DNA of 55,101 nucleotides from Candidatus Scalindua sp. SCAELEC01. GTDB taxonomy: Bacteria > Planctomycetota > Brocadiia > Brocadiales > Scalinduaceae. How positions within the stretch are numbered: position 1 is the stretch's first letter; each line of letters starts with the position of its first letter. The position numbers and the translations under genes were made by a program. The notes below the pieces were generated by a model. It was not told the origin of the DNA, ran no database searches, and worked only from the letters and a program-made list of their open reading frames with translations. Positions 42,135-50,844 of this stretch are shown piece by piece. Location of the stretch: positions 1 to 55,101 of the forward strand of contig SHMT01000033.1 of the NCBI GenBank assembly GCA_004282745.1, read 5' to 3'.

Positions 42135-44570
42135 TTGAGAGAGAAACATGCCTGTTGTATGCATTGCGGCACAACTATTTTTGATTCAGATAGGGAAAAA
42201 ACTGTTTATCATGATAATGGCGATATGTTTTGTTGTTGGGGGTGTGAAACGGTATATGCGATTCTCAGAAGAGAGAAATTTCCCTTAATAAACTCACCTC
42301 ATACCAATCCTGCTGAGTTTGAATTTTTAGACAGTGAATCTTTTTGTAAAGAATACCTTGTTTCTGTTGATGGGAGAGAGGGCATGCGTTTCTTTGTAGA
42401 AGGTGTCCAGTGTACGGCCTGCCTTTGGATAATTGAGCAGATTCCTCATTGGATTCCTCAGGTTGAGAGCGTTCATATTAACATGAGCCAGAAAACCCTG
42501 TTTGTTTCTCTGGAAAAGCCGGGTTATTTCGGAAGGGTGGCATCCACACTATCTGCCTTGGGCTATCGAGTCATTCCCATTAAAAGCCTTGATGAGGCGA
42601 GGCATTTCCAGAAGAGAGAGATCCATCAACAGTTAAGGAGACTTGGCATTGCGGCAGCTTGTGCCGGAAATATTATGCTATTTTCTCTCTCCCTCTATTC
42701 GGGACTAAAGGGACAATTGGCTACCGTGTTTGAATACCTCAATCTTGCTTTTTTTATCCCCATACTTCTCTACTGTGCACAACCTTTTTATCTTAGTCTA
42801 TGGCGATCATTAAAGGCCCGGCGCCCAAGTATTGATCTTCCCGTTGTGGTTGCCATTATTATTGGTTTTGTCTTGAGTCTCTATAACCTCATTTCCGGAA
42901 TCGATGATTACTATTTTGATTCCCTGTCACTGCTCATAGTCTTACTCCTGGCGAGTCGGTATTTATTGAGTAAGACTCAACAGACCTTTATCAGCAGTTC
43001 ATATTTGCAATCATTTATCGAATCACAAGTTTGCAAACGCTGGAATAGTGAAAACCGTATGTATGAAAAAATTCCTGCAAGACTGTTAGCAGTCGGAGAT
43101 AAAATCCTTATACATGAAAGGGCGCGTATTCCCGCAGATGGCGTGGTCGTCAACGAGTTCGTAAATATAAATCCTGCTATTCTCACAGGAGAAAGCACCC
43201 CGCAAAAACTCTTTCAAGGTTCGGAGATCTATGCAGGAACTGAGGTTGTCTCTAACGTAGCGGAAGTCTTGGTAAAACGTACGCCGAGTGACAGCAGAAT
43301 TGGCCAAATCCTCAAAAAGGTTGAAGAGCAGATTGGTAATAAGACGCCCTTGATTTCATTAACGGACAAAGCGTCCCAGTACTTTAGTGTCTTTATTATT
43401 CTTGTGGGAACTCTCTTCTTCCTGTTTTACTTCAGGATTGATTCTGATGAAGCGGTGAAACGTTCACTCGCCTTGATAATCTTGGCCTGTCCGTGTGCCT
43501 TGGCCTTTGCGACACCGTTAACACAAAGTTTGTCGCTGAGAAAGGCGTCAAAAAAAGGTTATTTGATCAAGAATGCCGAATCCTTTGAAAAATTAAGCGG
43601 TGTTAAAAATGCCTTTTTTGATAAGACCGGAACTCTTACTCAAGGAAAATTTGAGTTTTTACGGTGGAGATCCCCCCGTTTAGAAGATGAAAATAATTTT
43701 TCACCTGATCAGGAGACACGAAATGCCATATACTCTATCGAACTAAATTCTCCTCATCCAATTGCACGAACGCTCGTGCGGCATCTTGAAAATAGCACGG
43801 TAAAAAGAGTACCGGTTGTCTCCCTGAAAGAGATACCCGGTTCCGGAATCTCGGGAGTTGTCGATAAGAGAGCGTATACCATTAAGGCCGCTGCGGCCGA
43901 TGAATATGTGAGTGATGATTCGGACATCATATCCAGTGTGACGGCTATCTATAGAGACGACGATATCGTGGCATACGCATGCTTTGGAGACAAGCTACAG
44001 AGTGATGCAGTGCGTACGGTTGCTCGTTTGCAAGAGATGGGGATAAAGTCATATATTTTGTCTGGAGATGGGGAAAGTCCCGTTTCTCGCGTTGCAAAGA
44101 GACTTAACCTGGAGAATGAACAGATAAAGGCTGGTCTATTTCCGGAGGAGAAGAATGAAATTATTCAAAAATTTCCTCACTCGGTTATGGTGGGAGATGG
44201 CGCAAACGATTCGCTTGCCATGTCTTCTGATGCCATTAGCATAGCCGTTCAAGGAAGCGCCGAGGCAAGCTTGGTTGCCTCTGATATATACGTAACAAAG
44301 GGAGGTCTCTTTCCCGTGATGGACCTGATCCTCTTAAGCAGGAACACCTTTACCGTTATTAAGAGAAATCTCGTTTTTTCCTTTACTTATAATTTTGCGG
44401 GTGGTTTGGCTGCTCTACTGGGCTACATTTCACCGCTAACGGCGGCGATTTTAATGCCCATAAGCTCATTGACAGTCCTTCTCTCCTCTACTATAGGAAC
44501 GAAATTCTTGAGGAGTTTTGTGAACCCTTCTCCACAACCTGACCAAGTCAGAACCAAAAAAAGGGTATAA
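42135..44570 (+). CDS. ccoI: Copper-transporting P1B-type ATPase of cbb3 assembly
   Basis: Copper export ATPase (CcoI/FixI/CopA2 type) for supplying cbb3 oxidase. 811 residues. A Cys-rich N-terminus (CCMHCG and CCWGCE), an HMA domain with CTAC at 93-96, eight predicted helices, the CPC metal motif at 452-454, phosphorylated Asp496 in DKTGT, and GDGANDS. Starts at TTG 42135, eight bases after GGTGGAG; no ATG is available nearby. It leads the cco locus, followed by ccoS. Confidence 0.9.
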   Translation: MREKHACCMHCGTTIFDSDREKTVYHDNGDMFCCWGCETVYAILRREKFPLINSPHTNPAEFEFLDSESFCKEYLVSVDGREGMRFFVEGVQCTACLWIIEQIPHWIPQVESVHINMSQKTLFVSLEKPGYFGRVASTLSALGYRVIPIKSLDEARHFQKREIHQQLRRLGIAAACAGNIMLFSLSLYSGLKGQLATVFEYLNLAFFIPILLYCAQPFYLSLWRSLKARRPSIDLPVVVAIIIGFVLSLYNLISGIDDYYFDSLSLLIVLLLASRYLLSKTQQTFISSSYLQSFIESQVCKRWNSENRMYEKIPARLLAVGDKILIHERARIPADGVVVNEFVNINPAILTGESTPQKLFQGSEIYAGTEVVSNVAEVLVKRTPSDSRIGQILKKVEEQIGNKTPLISLTDKASQYFSVFIILVGTLFFLFYFRIDSDEAVKRSLALIILACPCALAFATPLTQSLSLRKASKKGYLIKNAESFEKLSGVKNAFFDKTGTLTQGKFEFLRWRSPRLEDENNFSPDQETRNAIYSIELNSPHPIARTLVRHLENSTVKRVPVVSLKEIPGSGISGVVDKRAYTIKAAAADEYVSDDSDIISSVTAIYRDDDIVAYACFGDKLQSDAVRTVARLQEMGIKSYILSGDGESPVSRVAKRLNLENEQIKAGLFPEEKNEIIQKFPHSVMVGDGANDSLAMSSDAISIAVQGSAEASLVASDIYVTKGGLFPVMDLILLSRNTFTVIKRNLVFSFTYNFAGGLAALLGYISPLTAAILMPISSLTVLLSSTIGTKFLRSFVNPSPQPDQVRTKKRV

Positions 44571-44864
44571 ATGAAAACCTAATCGATCTGGATACGAAGT
44601 TATTATGAAGGTGGCGAAAAATTTACGCGAATTATTAGCATGTTTTTGATTTGTTATTGCCCTCTTGTTCTATTTCTTGTTAGTATAAAAGAGCTAAGTT
44701 TTTGTTATGCTACACTATCGGGGACAAAAGTGTTTTAAAGAGCCTTGGTAACACCTTTGAGGCATGTGTTTTGCTCCAGGAAAAAAGTTAATTTTCCGTA
44801 TCGGGTTTAGACCTGTTGATAAAAAAGTGCTACGGTATATTCATAAAAAATATAAGGTTACGTT
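44571..44864. other. Gap between ccoI and ccoS
   Basis: About 294 bases with no ORF or repeat; may carry a separate promoter for ccoS and the oxidase genes. I see no clear FNR-type box. Confidence 0.4.
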
Positions 44865-45014
44865 ATGACAATTCTTTATGTTATTGTTCCAATTGCCATT
44901 CTTTTGGTACTGTTTTTTGTAACGCTCTTTTTGTGGGCGGTTAAGCGAGAGCAGTTTGACGATCTTGAAACCCCGGCCCACAGGATATTGTTAGACGACT
45001 GGAATAAGATATAG
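44865..45014 (+). CDS. ccoS: cbb3 oxidase maturation protein CcoS
   Basis: A 49-residue single-helix protein: MTILYVIVPIAILLVLFFVT, then LFLWAVKREQFDDLETPAHRILLDD. The pattern of one N-terminal helix followed by a WAVKxxQFDDLxxPAxRIL-like tail is diagnostic of CcoS, needed for heme and copper insertion into CcoN. Too short for many gene callers. Placed between ccoI and ccoNO. Confidence 0.9.
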   Translation: MTILYVIVPIAILLVLFFVTLFLWAVKREQFDDLETPAHRILLDDWNKI

Positions 45015-45253
45015 TTCTTTGAGTTTTAGATCAGTAGCAATGACGATACGTCCCAGTGTTGCAGGATAATGGGTAGGTATTTCTGGTTTTTTTTTAATCA
45101 AACAACTTTACAATTTAGCTATTCTTTTTGTAGTAATAAGGGAAAGTTCATTTAACAACCTGACCGTGCAAGAACAGAGATGAAATGTATTCCTTTTTTT
45201 GTTCTGGTTTGGTCAGGCTGGTGACATACAATTGAAAAATTAAGGAGATAAGA

Positions 45254-47401
45254 ATGGGGGAGGGACAGGGAATAGACTCTTCGGATGTTCGGAGTTCAGG
45301 GTACATTCAGATAACATACGATGATACGATAGTCAGGTATTTCGTTTTGGCGACACTATTCTGGGCGACGATTGCTTTTTTGGTCGGTTTGTTCGTAGCG
45401 CTGCAGATGTCCGTATGGCAACTGAACTTCAACATAAGCTGGTTAACTTTTGGACGTTTAAGACCTCTACATACAAATGCCGCGCTCTTAGCATTTGCCG
45501 GAAATGCGATTTTTGCGGGGATCTATCACTCAACGCAGAGGCTATTGAAGACAAGACTTTTTTCCGACGATCTGAGCAGACTGCATTTTTGGGGATGGCA
45601 ATTTGTTATTGTTTTGGCATTCATTACCTTGCCTCTGGGGTTTTCTCAAGGGAAAGAGTACGCGGAACTAGAATGGCCAATTGACATTGGGATTGTTTCT
45701 CTTTGGATTGTCTTTGCCATCAATTTCTTTGGTACCTTAGCGATTCGTAATGAAAAGCATATGTATGTTGCTATTTGGTTTTACATAGCGACTATTGTCA
45801 CGGTTGCTGTCTTATACGTCGTTAATGCCATTAGTATACCCATCAGTCTGTTTAAGAGTTACACGATCTATGCCGGTATTCAAGATGCTCTCATTCAGTG
45901 GTGGTATGGGCACAATGCGGTTGCATTTTTCCTGACTACACCGTTCCTGGGTTTGATGTATTATTATCTGCCCAAGGCTGTCAATAGACCGATATATAGC
46001 TATCGTTTATCAGTTGTCCATTTCTGGTCTCTCGTTTTTCTCTATATCTGGGCAGGGCCTCACCACCTCTTAAATACGGCGCTACCTGAATGGCTTCAAA
46101 TGTTGGCCGTAATCTTCAGTATAATGTTGTGGGCACCGAGTTGGGGGGGGATGGTTAATGGACTCTTGACCCTGCGTGGTGCATGGCATCTATTACGGAG
46201 TGATCCGATCGTCAAATTCCTGGCTGCAGCGATAATTTTTTATGGTATGGTGACTTTTGAGGGTCCACTCTTGTCAGTAAAGTCGGTAAATTCTCTCGGT
46301 CACTTTACCGACTGGATTGTGGGACATGTCCATTTGGGAACACTAGGGTGGAATGGGTTTTTGACTTTTGGCATAGTCTATTATATCGTTCCGAAGTTAT
46401 GGAAGACGGAATTATTCAGTATAAAAATGGCGAATATCCATTTTTGGCTCGGAATCCTGGGCATACTCTTCTACTACGTTTCTATGTTGACGGCTGGGCT
46501 TACTCAGGGGCTTATGTGGCGGGCTTTAGATACAAACGGTCGACTGGTCTACCCCGAATTTGTTGAGACCGTAATCCGTATCATTCCGCTCTACTATTTT
46601 CGTGCGTTTGGAGGTGGATTATTTATTTCTGGCTATGCTCTCTTACTCTATAACGTTTATAAGACGATACGATTCTCTCCTGGAGTTTCAGATGAGACAG
46701 TGCAAGTAAAAGAGGCATCCTTTGCCATTAAACCTACAGAACGGGGGCATAGAAGACTTGAGGGGATGGTCTTTGCATTTACTATTTTGGCCTTCGTTGC
46801 TATTGCGGTAGGTTCAGTTATTGAAATCGTTCCGAGTCTCTCAGTAAATAAATATGTACAGATGGAGAAGGGAGTTGATCCTTTTTCGCCTTTGGAAATT
46901 GCAGGAAGAGACATATACATAAGAGAGGGTTGTTACGCGTGTCACTCACAAATGATTCGCCAAGGGCAGACGGAAACTCTCCGATATGGAGCGGTGTCGA
47001 CAATTGAAGAATCTCTGTATGACCGCCCTTTTCAGTGGGGGTCTAAGCGTACGGGACCTGATATAGCGAGGTTGGGAACGAAATATCCCGATCTCTGGCA
47101 CTACATGCACATGGAAGATCCCAGATCTGTTGTAACCGGATCAATTATGCCTGCATACCCCTGGTTAATCTCATCAAAAACTGATTTCACCCGTCTGAAG
47201 GAGAAGATATCGCTTTTTCATAAACAGGGGGTTCCTTATACTGAGAAAGAGTTAGAGGAGTCGAATACGGTAGCAAAAGAGCAGGCCCAGGAGATTGCAG
47301 AAAGACTCAAGGCGCAAGGGGTACATGAAGACGTCGCAGATAAGGAAATAACCGCTTTGATAGCATACCTGCAGGCACTTGGACAGAAGGGGGGGCAGTA
47401 A
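45254..47401 (+). CDS. ccoNO: cbb3 cytochrome c oxidase, fused CcoN-CcoO subunit
   Basis: 715 residues joining catalytic CcoN and the monoheme CcoO in one chain. CcoN, about 1-475: His73 (heme), His220 in WWYGHN with HH 270-271 (CuB), the tyrosines YSY near 248-250, and His358/His360 in GHVHLG (hemes). CcoO, about 500-715: a membrane anchor then heme motif CYACH at 560-564 with the typical SQMIRQG and WGSKRTGPDIAR. Terminal O2 reductase with high affinity. AAGGAG stands before the ATG; first gene of ccoNO-Q-P-G. Confidence 0.95.
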   Translation: MGEGQGIDSSDVRSSGYIQITYDDTIVRYFVLATLFWATIAFLVGLFVALQMSVWQLNFNISWLTFGRLRPLHTNAALLAFAGNAIFAGIYHSTQRLLKTRLFSDDLSRLHFWGWQFVIVLAFITLPLGFSQGKEYAELEWPIDIGIVSLWIVFAINFFGTLAIRNEKHMYVAIWFYIATIVTVAVLYVVNAISIPISLFKSYTIYAGIQDALIQWWYGHNAVAFFLTTPFLGLMYYYLPKAVNRPIYSYRLSVVHFWSLVFLYIWAGPHHLLNTALPEWLQMLAVIFSIMLWAPSWGGMVNGLLTLRGAWHLLRSDPIVKFLAAAIIFYGMVTFEGPLLSVKSVNSLGHFTDWIVGHVHLGTLGWNGFLTFGIVYYIVPKLWKTELFSIKMANIHFWLGILGILFYYVSMLTAGLTQGLMWRALDTNGRLVYPEFVETVIRIIPLYYFRAFGGGLFISGYALLLYNVYKTIRFSPGVSDETVQVKEASFAIKPTERGHRRLEGMVFAFTILAFVAIAVGSVIEIVPSLSVNKYVQMEKGVDPFSPLEIAGRDIYIREGCYACHSQMIRQGQTETLRYGAVSTIEESLYDRPFQWGSKRTGPDIARLGTKYPDLWHYMHMEDPRSVVTGSIMPAYPWLISSKTDFTRLKEKISLFHKQGVPYTEKELEESNTVAKEQAQEIAERLKAQGVHEDVADKEITALIAYLQALGQKGGQ

Positions 47402-47403
47402 GC

Positions 47404-47574
47404 ATGAAACAGCAAGCACTTGCTCATTTTACCGATAGCTATTTAATTGTTATTGCATTCTTTCTCTTTTTTTCGGTCTTCCTCGGTTATATCGTGTGGG
47501 TGGGCAGAAAAGGTTCGAAAAAGCATTATGACTACTTATCTCAACTTCCATTTCATGAGGAGGATCCCACATGA
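47404..47574 (+). CDS. ccoQ: CcoQ-like small subunit
   Basis: 56 residues between ccoNO and ccoP: one membrane helix (YLIVIAFFLFFSVFLGYIVWVG) followed by a polar tail. Size, position and topology match CcoQ/FixQ, which stabilises the oxidase complex. The stop overlaps the ccoP start by four bases (ATGA). Confidence 0.8.
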   Translation: MKQQALAHFTDSYLIVIAFFLFFSVFLGYIVWVGRKGSKKHYDYLSQLPFHEEDPT

Positions 47575-48152
47575 GCCAACCAGAGACATCTGATCTTCAA
47601 GACCGCGTGATAGAGGGTTATGAATATGATGGAATTACCGAATTTGATAATCCTTGCCCTAAGTGGTTGATGTATATTTTCTATTTTACTCTCTTATTGG
47701 CTATCTTTTATCTGGGACACCATTTTGGACGCATGAGTTCCGAAGTGAAAAGGATCTCTGTCTCTGTGAAGGAGGAAGAGCAGGATCGAGCGCAGGATCT
47801 AGAAGAGGTACCGGTGATTGAAGAAGCCGCCCTTGTCACGCTCTTGCAAGATCCGGAAACTTTGGCAGCGGGGAAAGAGATCTATGATGATAAATGTGAT
47901 TTGTGCCACGGAGACGCGGCGGAAGGCCTCATTGGACCTAATCTGATAGACGACTGGTGGCTGCACGGAAAAGGGACAATCAGTGATATCGCACACACCA
48001 TCAGGTACGGTGTCGCAGAAAAGGGTATGGCTTCGTGGGAGGGGAGAATTCCAGAAGAGTGTATTTTTCAAGTAGCCGCGTACATTAAATCCTTAAAAGG
48101 GACATCATCAGATAATCCAAAAGAGCCTGAGGGTGAATTGGTAGAAGAGTAA
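47571..48152 (+). CDS. ccoP: CcoP-like subunit with a single heme
   Basis: 193 residues. An N-terminal GYEYDGITEFDNPCPKWLMY segment, exactly as in CcoP, and a membrane helix. It has only one heme motif, CDLCH at 109-113, followed by AAEGLIGPNLIDDWW, typical of the second CcoP heme domain. Usual CcoP has two heme domains, so this is a reduced form. Accepts electrons for CcoN. Confidence 0.88.
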   Translation: MSQPETSDLQDRVIEGYEYDGITEFDNPCPKWLMYIFYFTLLLAIFYLGHHFGRMSSEVKRISVSVKEEEQDRAQDLEEVPVIEEAALVTLLQDPETLAAGKEIYDDKCDLCHGDAAEGLIGPNLIDDWWLHGKGTISDIAHTIRYGVAEKGMASWEGRIPEECIFQVAAYIKSLKGTSSDNPKEPEGELVEE

Positions 48153-48155
48153 AAA

Positions 48156-49568
48156 ATGGAGAATAATATGTATAAACTGTCGAAAGATGGTGTTCGCTTA
48201 GCTCGGCATCCAATGGCAGTGCACGGATTTTTCAGTAGGTATAGAACCCTAACTCGCTGGATCCTGATCTCTCTCTTCTTTCTGCTACCCTGGATAAAAG
48301 TAAACGGTCTTCCCTCCATCCTCATCAATATACCGGATCGAAGATTTACATTTTTCTGGATGAGTTTCTGGGGGCATGACGCACCGCTCTTTTTTTTTGT
48401 TTTGGCGAGTTTTACCCTGGGACTTCTCTTTGTTACATCAGCCTGGGGGAGAGTCTGGTGCGGTTGGGCTTGTCCACAGACGATAGGTATCGACGGTATT
48501 TTCCGACAGATAGAAGTACTCGTAGAAGGCAATCATACCGCGAGACTGAAGCTTGATAGGGTGCCTTTTGACAGAGAAAAAATAGTAAAAAGATCCACAA
48601 AATGGTTCCTCTTTATCTTAATGAGCTGGCTTGTTTCCCTCACCTTTTTGTCCTATTTTATCAGATCTGAGGATTTGATAACCATGGTGGTCTCTCCTCC
48701 TCATGAAAATTGGATACCGTTTTTGATTACAACCGTAATTACGCTTGTTGTCGCTTTTAATTATTGTTGGTACCGAGAACAGTTTTGTACTGACGTATGC
48801 CCTTATGGAAGACTCCAATCGGTGCTGATGGATGAAGATTCCATTACGGTAGTGTATGATGAGAAAAGAGGTGAGCCGAGAAAGGGGAGGTTGCCTGAGA
48901 AGGGGAAAACAGGAGATTGCATCGATTGCTTTAAGTGTGTGGTTGTTTGTCCTACCGGAATTGATATTCGCCGGGGAATCCAGATGGAGTGCATTGCTTG
49001 TACTTCATGTATCGATGCGTGTAACGAAGTAATGCAAAAGGTAAAAAAACCGAAAGGCCTTATTCGTTACGATTCAGAGAATGGGTTAAAGGGGCAAAAG
49101 AGTCTCTTTTGGAGGATGAGGACGTGTGTTTATTTGGGATTATGCTTCTCCGCATTCATCGGTCTGTTTTTGTATGTTTACGGCCGATCGGATTTGGACG
49201 TCACCGTTTTAAGAGCGCATGAGAGACCTTATCAGGTGCTACATACATCACAAGAAATGACGCTCATTACAAACCATTTTAGGGTAAACCTGAAAAATCA
49301 AAGCTATGAGGAACTTGAAGTTGATTTACAACAAACTGAAGAGATGAAAGCGTCTGGAATAGACATTGTTGCATCAAAATTTCCTGAAACAGTTCAATTT
49401 GGAGAGACGATAGAAGACCATATTTTCATTAAATTCCCCCAATCGGTTCTGGATAAAAAGGGACAAATGACTTTTCAACTGCACATTGTGGCAAAATCAA
49501 AAAAGGGAAGAGAAACATTGAGAAAGGACATTCACCTTGTTGGACCTAGCAAACCAGTTATTGAATAG
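48156..49568 (+). CDS. ccoG: cbb3 assembly ferredoxin-like protein CcoG
   Basis: 470-residue membrane iron-sulfur protein (RdxA/FixG), proposed to reduce copper for oxidase assembly. Visible: WGRVWCGWACPQTIGIDGIF, FCTDVCPYGRLQ, and two 4Fe-4S clusters in CIDCFKCVVVCP and CIACTSCIDACN; C-terminal Ig-like domain after about 360. ATG 48156 or 48168 are both possible; GGAG fits the second. Four bases after ccoP. Confidence 0.9.
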   Translation: MENNMYKLSKDGVRLARHPMAVHGFFSRYRTLTRWILISLFFLLPWIKVNGLPSILINIPDRRFTFFWMSFWGHDAPLFFFVLASFTLGLLFVTSAWGRVWCGWACPQTIGIDGIFRQIEVLVEGNHTARLKLDRVPFDREKIVKRSTKWFLFILMSWLVSLTFLSYFIRSEDLITMVVSPPHENWIPFLITTVITLVVAFNYCWYREQFCTDVCPYGRLQSVLMDEDSITVVYDEKRGEPRKGRLPEKGKTGDCIDCFKCVVVCPTGIDIRRGIQMECIACTSCIDACNEVMQKVKKPKGLIRYDSENGLKGQKSLFWRMRTCVYLGLCFSAFIGLFLYVYGRSDLDVTVLRAHERPYQVLHTSQEMTLITNHFRVNLKNQSYEELEVDLQQTEEMKASGIDIVASKFPETVQFGETIEDHIFIKFPQSVLDKKGQMTFQLHIVAKSKKGRETLRKDIHLVGPSKPVIE

Positions 49569-50244
49569 GGTCGGTGAGGTTTTTCCAGCCCTTGTACCTG
49601 TGGTGGTTATTGTTGCAAGCATCATCGGCAGCATCCATTGTGTTGGGATGTGTGGCCCCTTGGCCCTCACCGCAAGCACTCAGGGCAAAGGTGGTATTGT
49701 CTACTACCATCTTGGGCGGTTTCTCGGTTATTTTTGTGTTGGAGCATTGGCGGGATTCTTAGGGGCTGAATTTGTCCAATCTGAGATGAAGTATCTCTCG
49801 CTTATATCAAGCATTCTCATTGGCATTATCTGTTTGATTGCAGGATATCGCATTATCAAAAACGGACAATTGGCTCTGAAACAGCCTTCTTTCCTGAGGC
49901 AATTTTACCAAAAGAGAGTTGGTAGATTATTGGGAGTGAAAACATCCCGTATTGTTCCGAGTTTATTGATAGGCCTACTCAGCCCTTTGCTGCCGTGTGG
50001 TTGGTTATACGGATTTATCTTGATGGCAGTTGCAACAAATAGTGCTCTATGGGGAGGAGTGTTGCTCGCATCTTTTTGGTTGGGCACGCTCCCTGCACTC
50101 TCGGGGATTGCACTCTTAGCAAAAAGACCGATAACATACTTTCACGGTAAAGCGCCACTCTTTTTTGGTGTTGTCCTTATGTTTATGGGTTTTATATCAC
50201 TCGTTGTAAAGTTGAAAAATCTTACAACGGGGGCTTGTCATTGA
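49537..50244 (+). CDS. COG2836-type membrane protein (SafE/CcoH-locus)
   Basis: 235 residues with about six helices and the motif SIHCVGMCGP near the start and LLPCGWLYGF in the middle, the hallmark of the COG2836 sulfite-exporter-like family. Such genes commonly close cco operons and are thought to help copper handling or oxidase assembly. It overlaps ccoG by 32 bases; the start is a TTG eight bases after AAAGGA. No ccoH is recognised in the locus, so this may serve a similar role. Confidence 0.78.
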   Translation: MLDLANQLLNRVGEVFPALVPVVVIVASIIGSIHCVGMCGPLALTASTQGKGGIVYYHLGRFLGYFCVGALAGFLGAEFVQSEMKYLSLISSILIGIICLIAGYRIIKNGQLALKQPSFLRQFYQKRVGRLLGVKTSRIVPSLLIGLLSPLLPCGWLYGFILMAVATNSALWGGVLLASFWLGTLPALSGIALLAKRPITYFHGKAPLFFGVVLMFMGFISLVVKLKNLTTGACH

Positions 50245-50844
50245 CAATTTATGTGTCTTCCTATGATATGTACTTGCCCGCAATCTTTTCGAATGTAACG
50301 ATTGCACCGATGCGGGGAAAACCTCATAGAAGGACAACTCCTAAGAGTACCCTACAAACCGCCATAACTTTCGCTCCTTACCACTTTACCTACATTCAGG
50401 AACTCTATTTTTAACAGAATCCATCTTTTCAGAAGGTGATTATGGATAGAGAGTAGGTGTATACTCATCTCATAATGATTTTCGGATAAAATCCGAGTAA
50501 AAACGGAGCGAGTAAAGTCCTCGGTGCCTTTTGTCCGGGGATACCTTCACCATGAGTTGGTTTTCAGAAAAATTTACAACCAAATCGGTTTTAGTATATA
50601 CCAATTCCCTGACCTGCGGATAGTAATTGACCACGCTCACAAATAGGAGAGATTAGAAAAAAAACTGACTTTACAGAACATACTCTTTGCGTACAAAGGA
50701 TACAGAAAATTGACATACGGTAATAATTATAGTTTAATAGGAGTTGTTTTGTTACGGAGCTGCTGTTTTCCCCTCATTGTTAAATAGCCGTAAGTAATTC
50801 GGTGATTTTATAAATGCAATTTTTTTATTGAAAGGTGTTATTCC
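50245..50844. other. Gap with one family B element
   Basis: Besides the element at 50460-50598 I see a weak hairpin near 50278-50317 (CCCGCA...TGCGGG), possibly the cco operon terminator, and otherwise AT-rich sequence that likely holds the promoter of the pentaheme cytochrome gene. Confidence 0.45.
50460..50598. repeat. Family B, 139-bp variant
   Basis: Starts TATACTCATCTCATAATGA, includes TTCGGATAAAATCCGAG and GGAGCGAGTAAAGTCCTCGG, and ends CCAAATCGGTTTTAGTATA. Its middle part is also found inverted upstream of waaA at 27180-27248. Confidence 0.75.
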
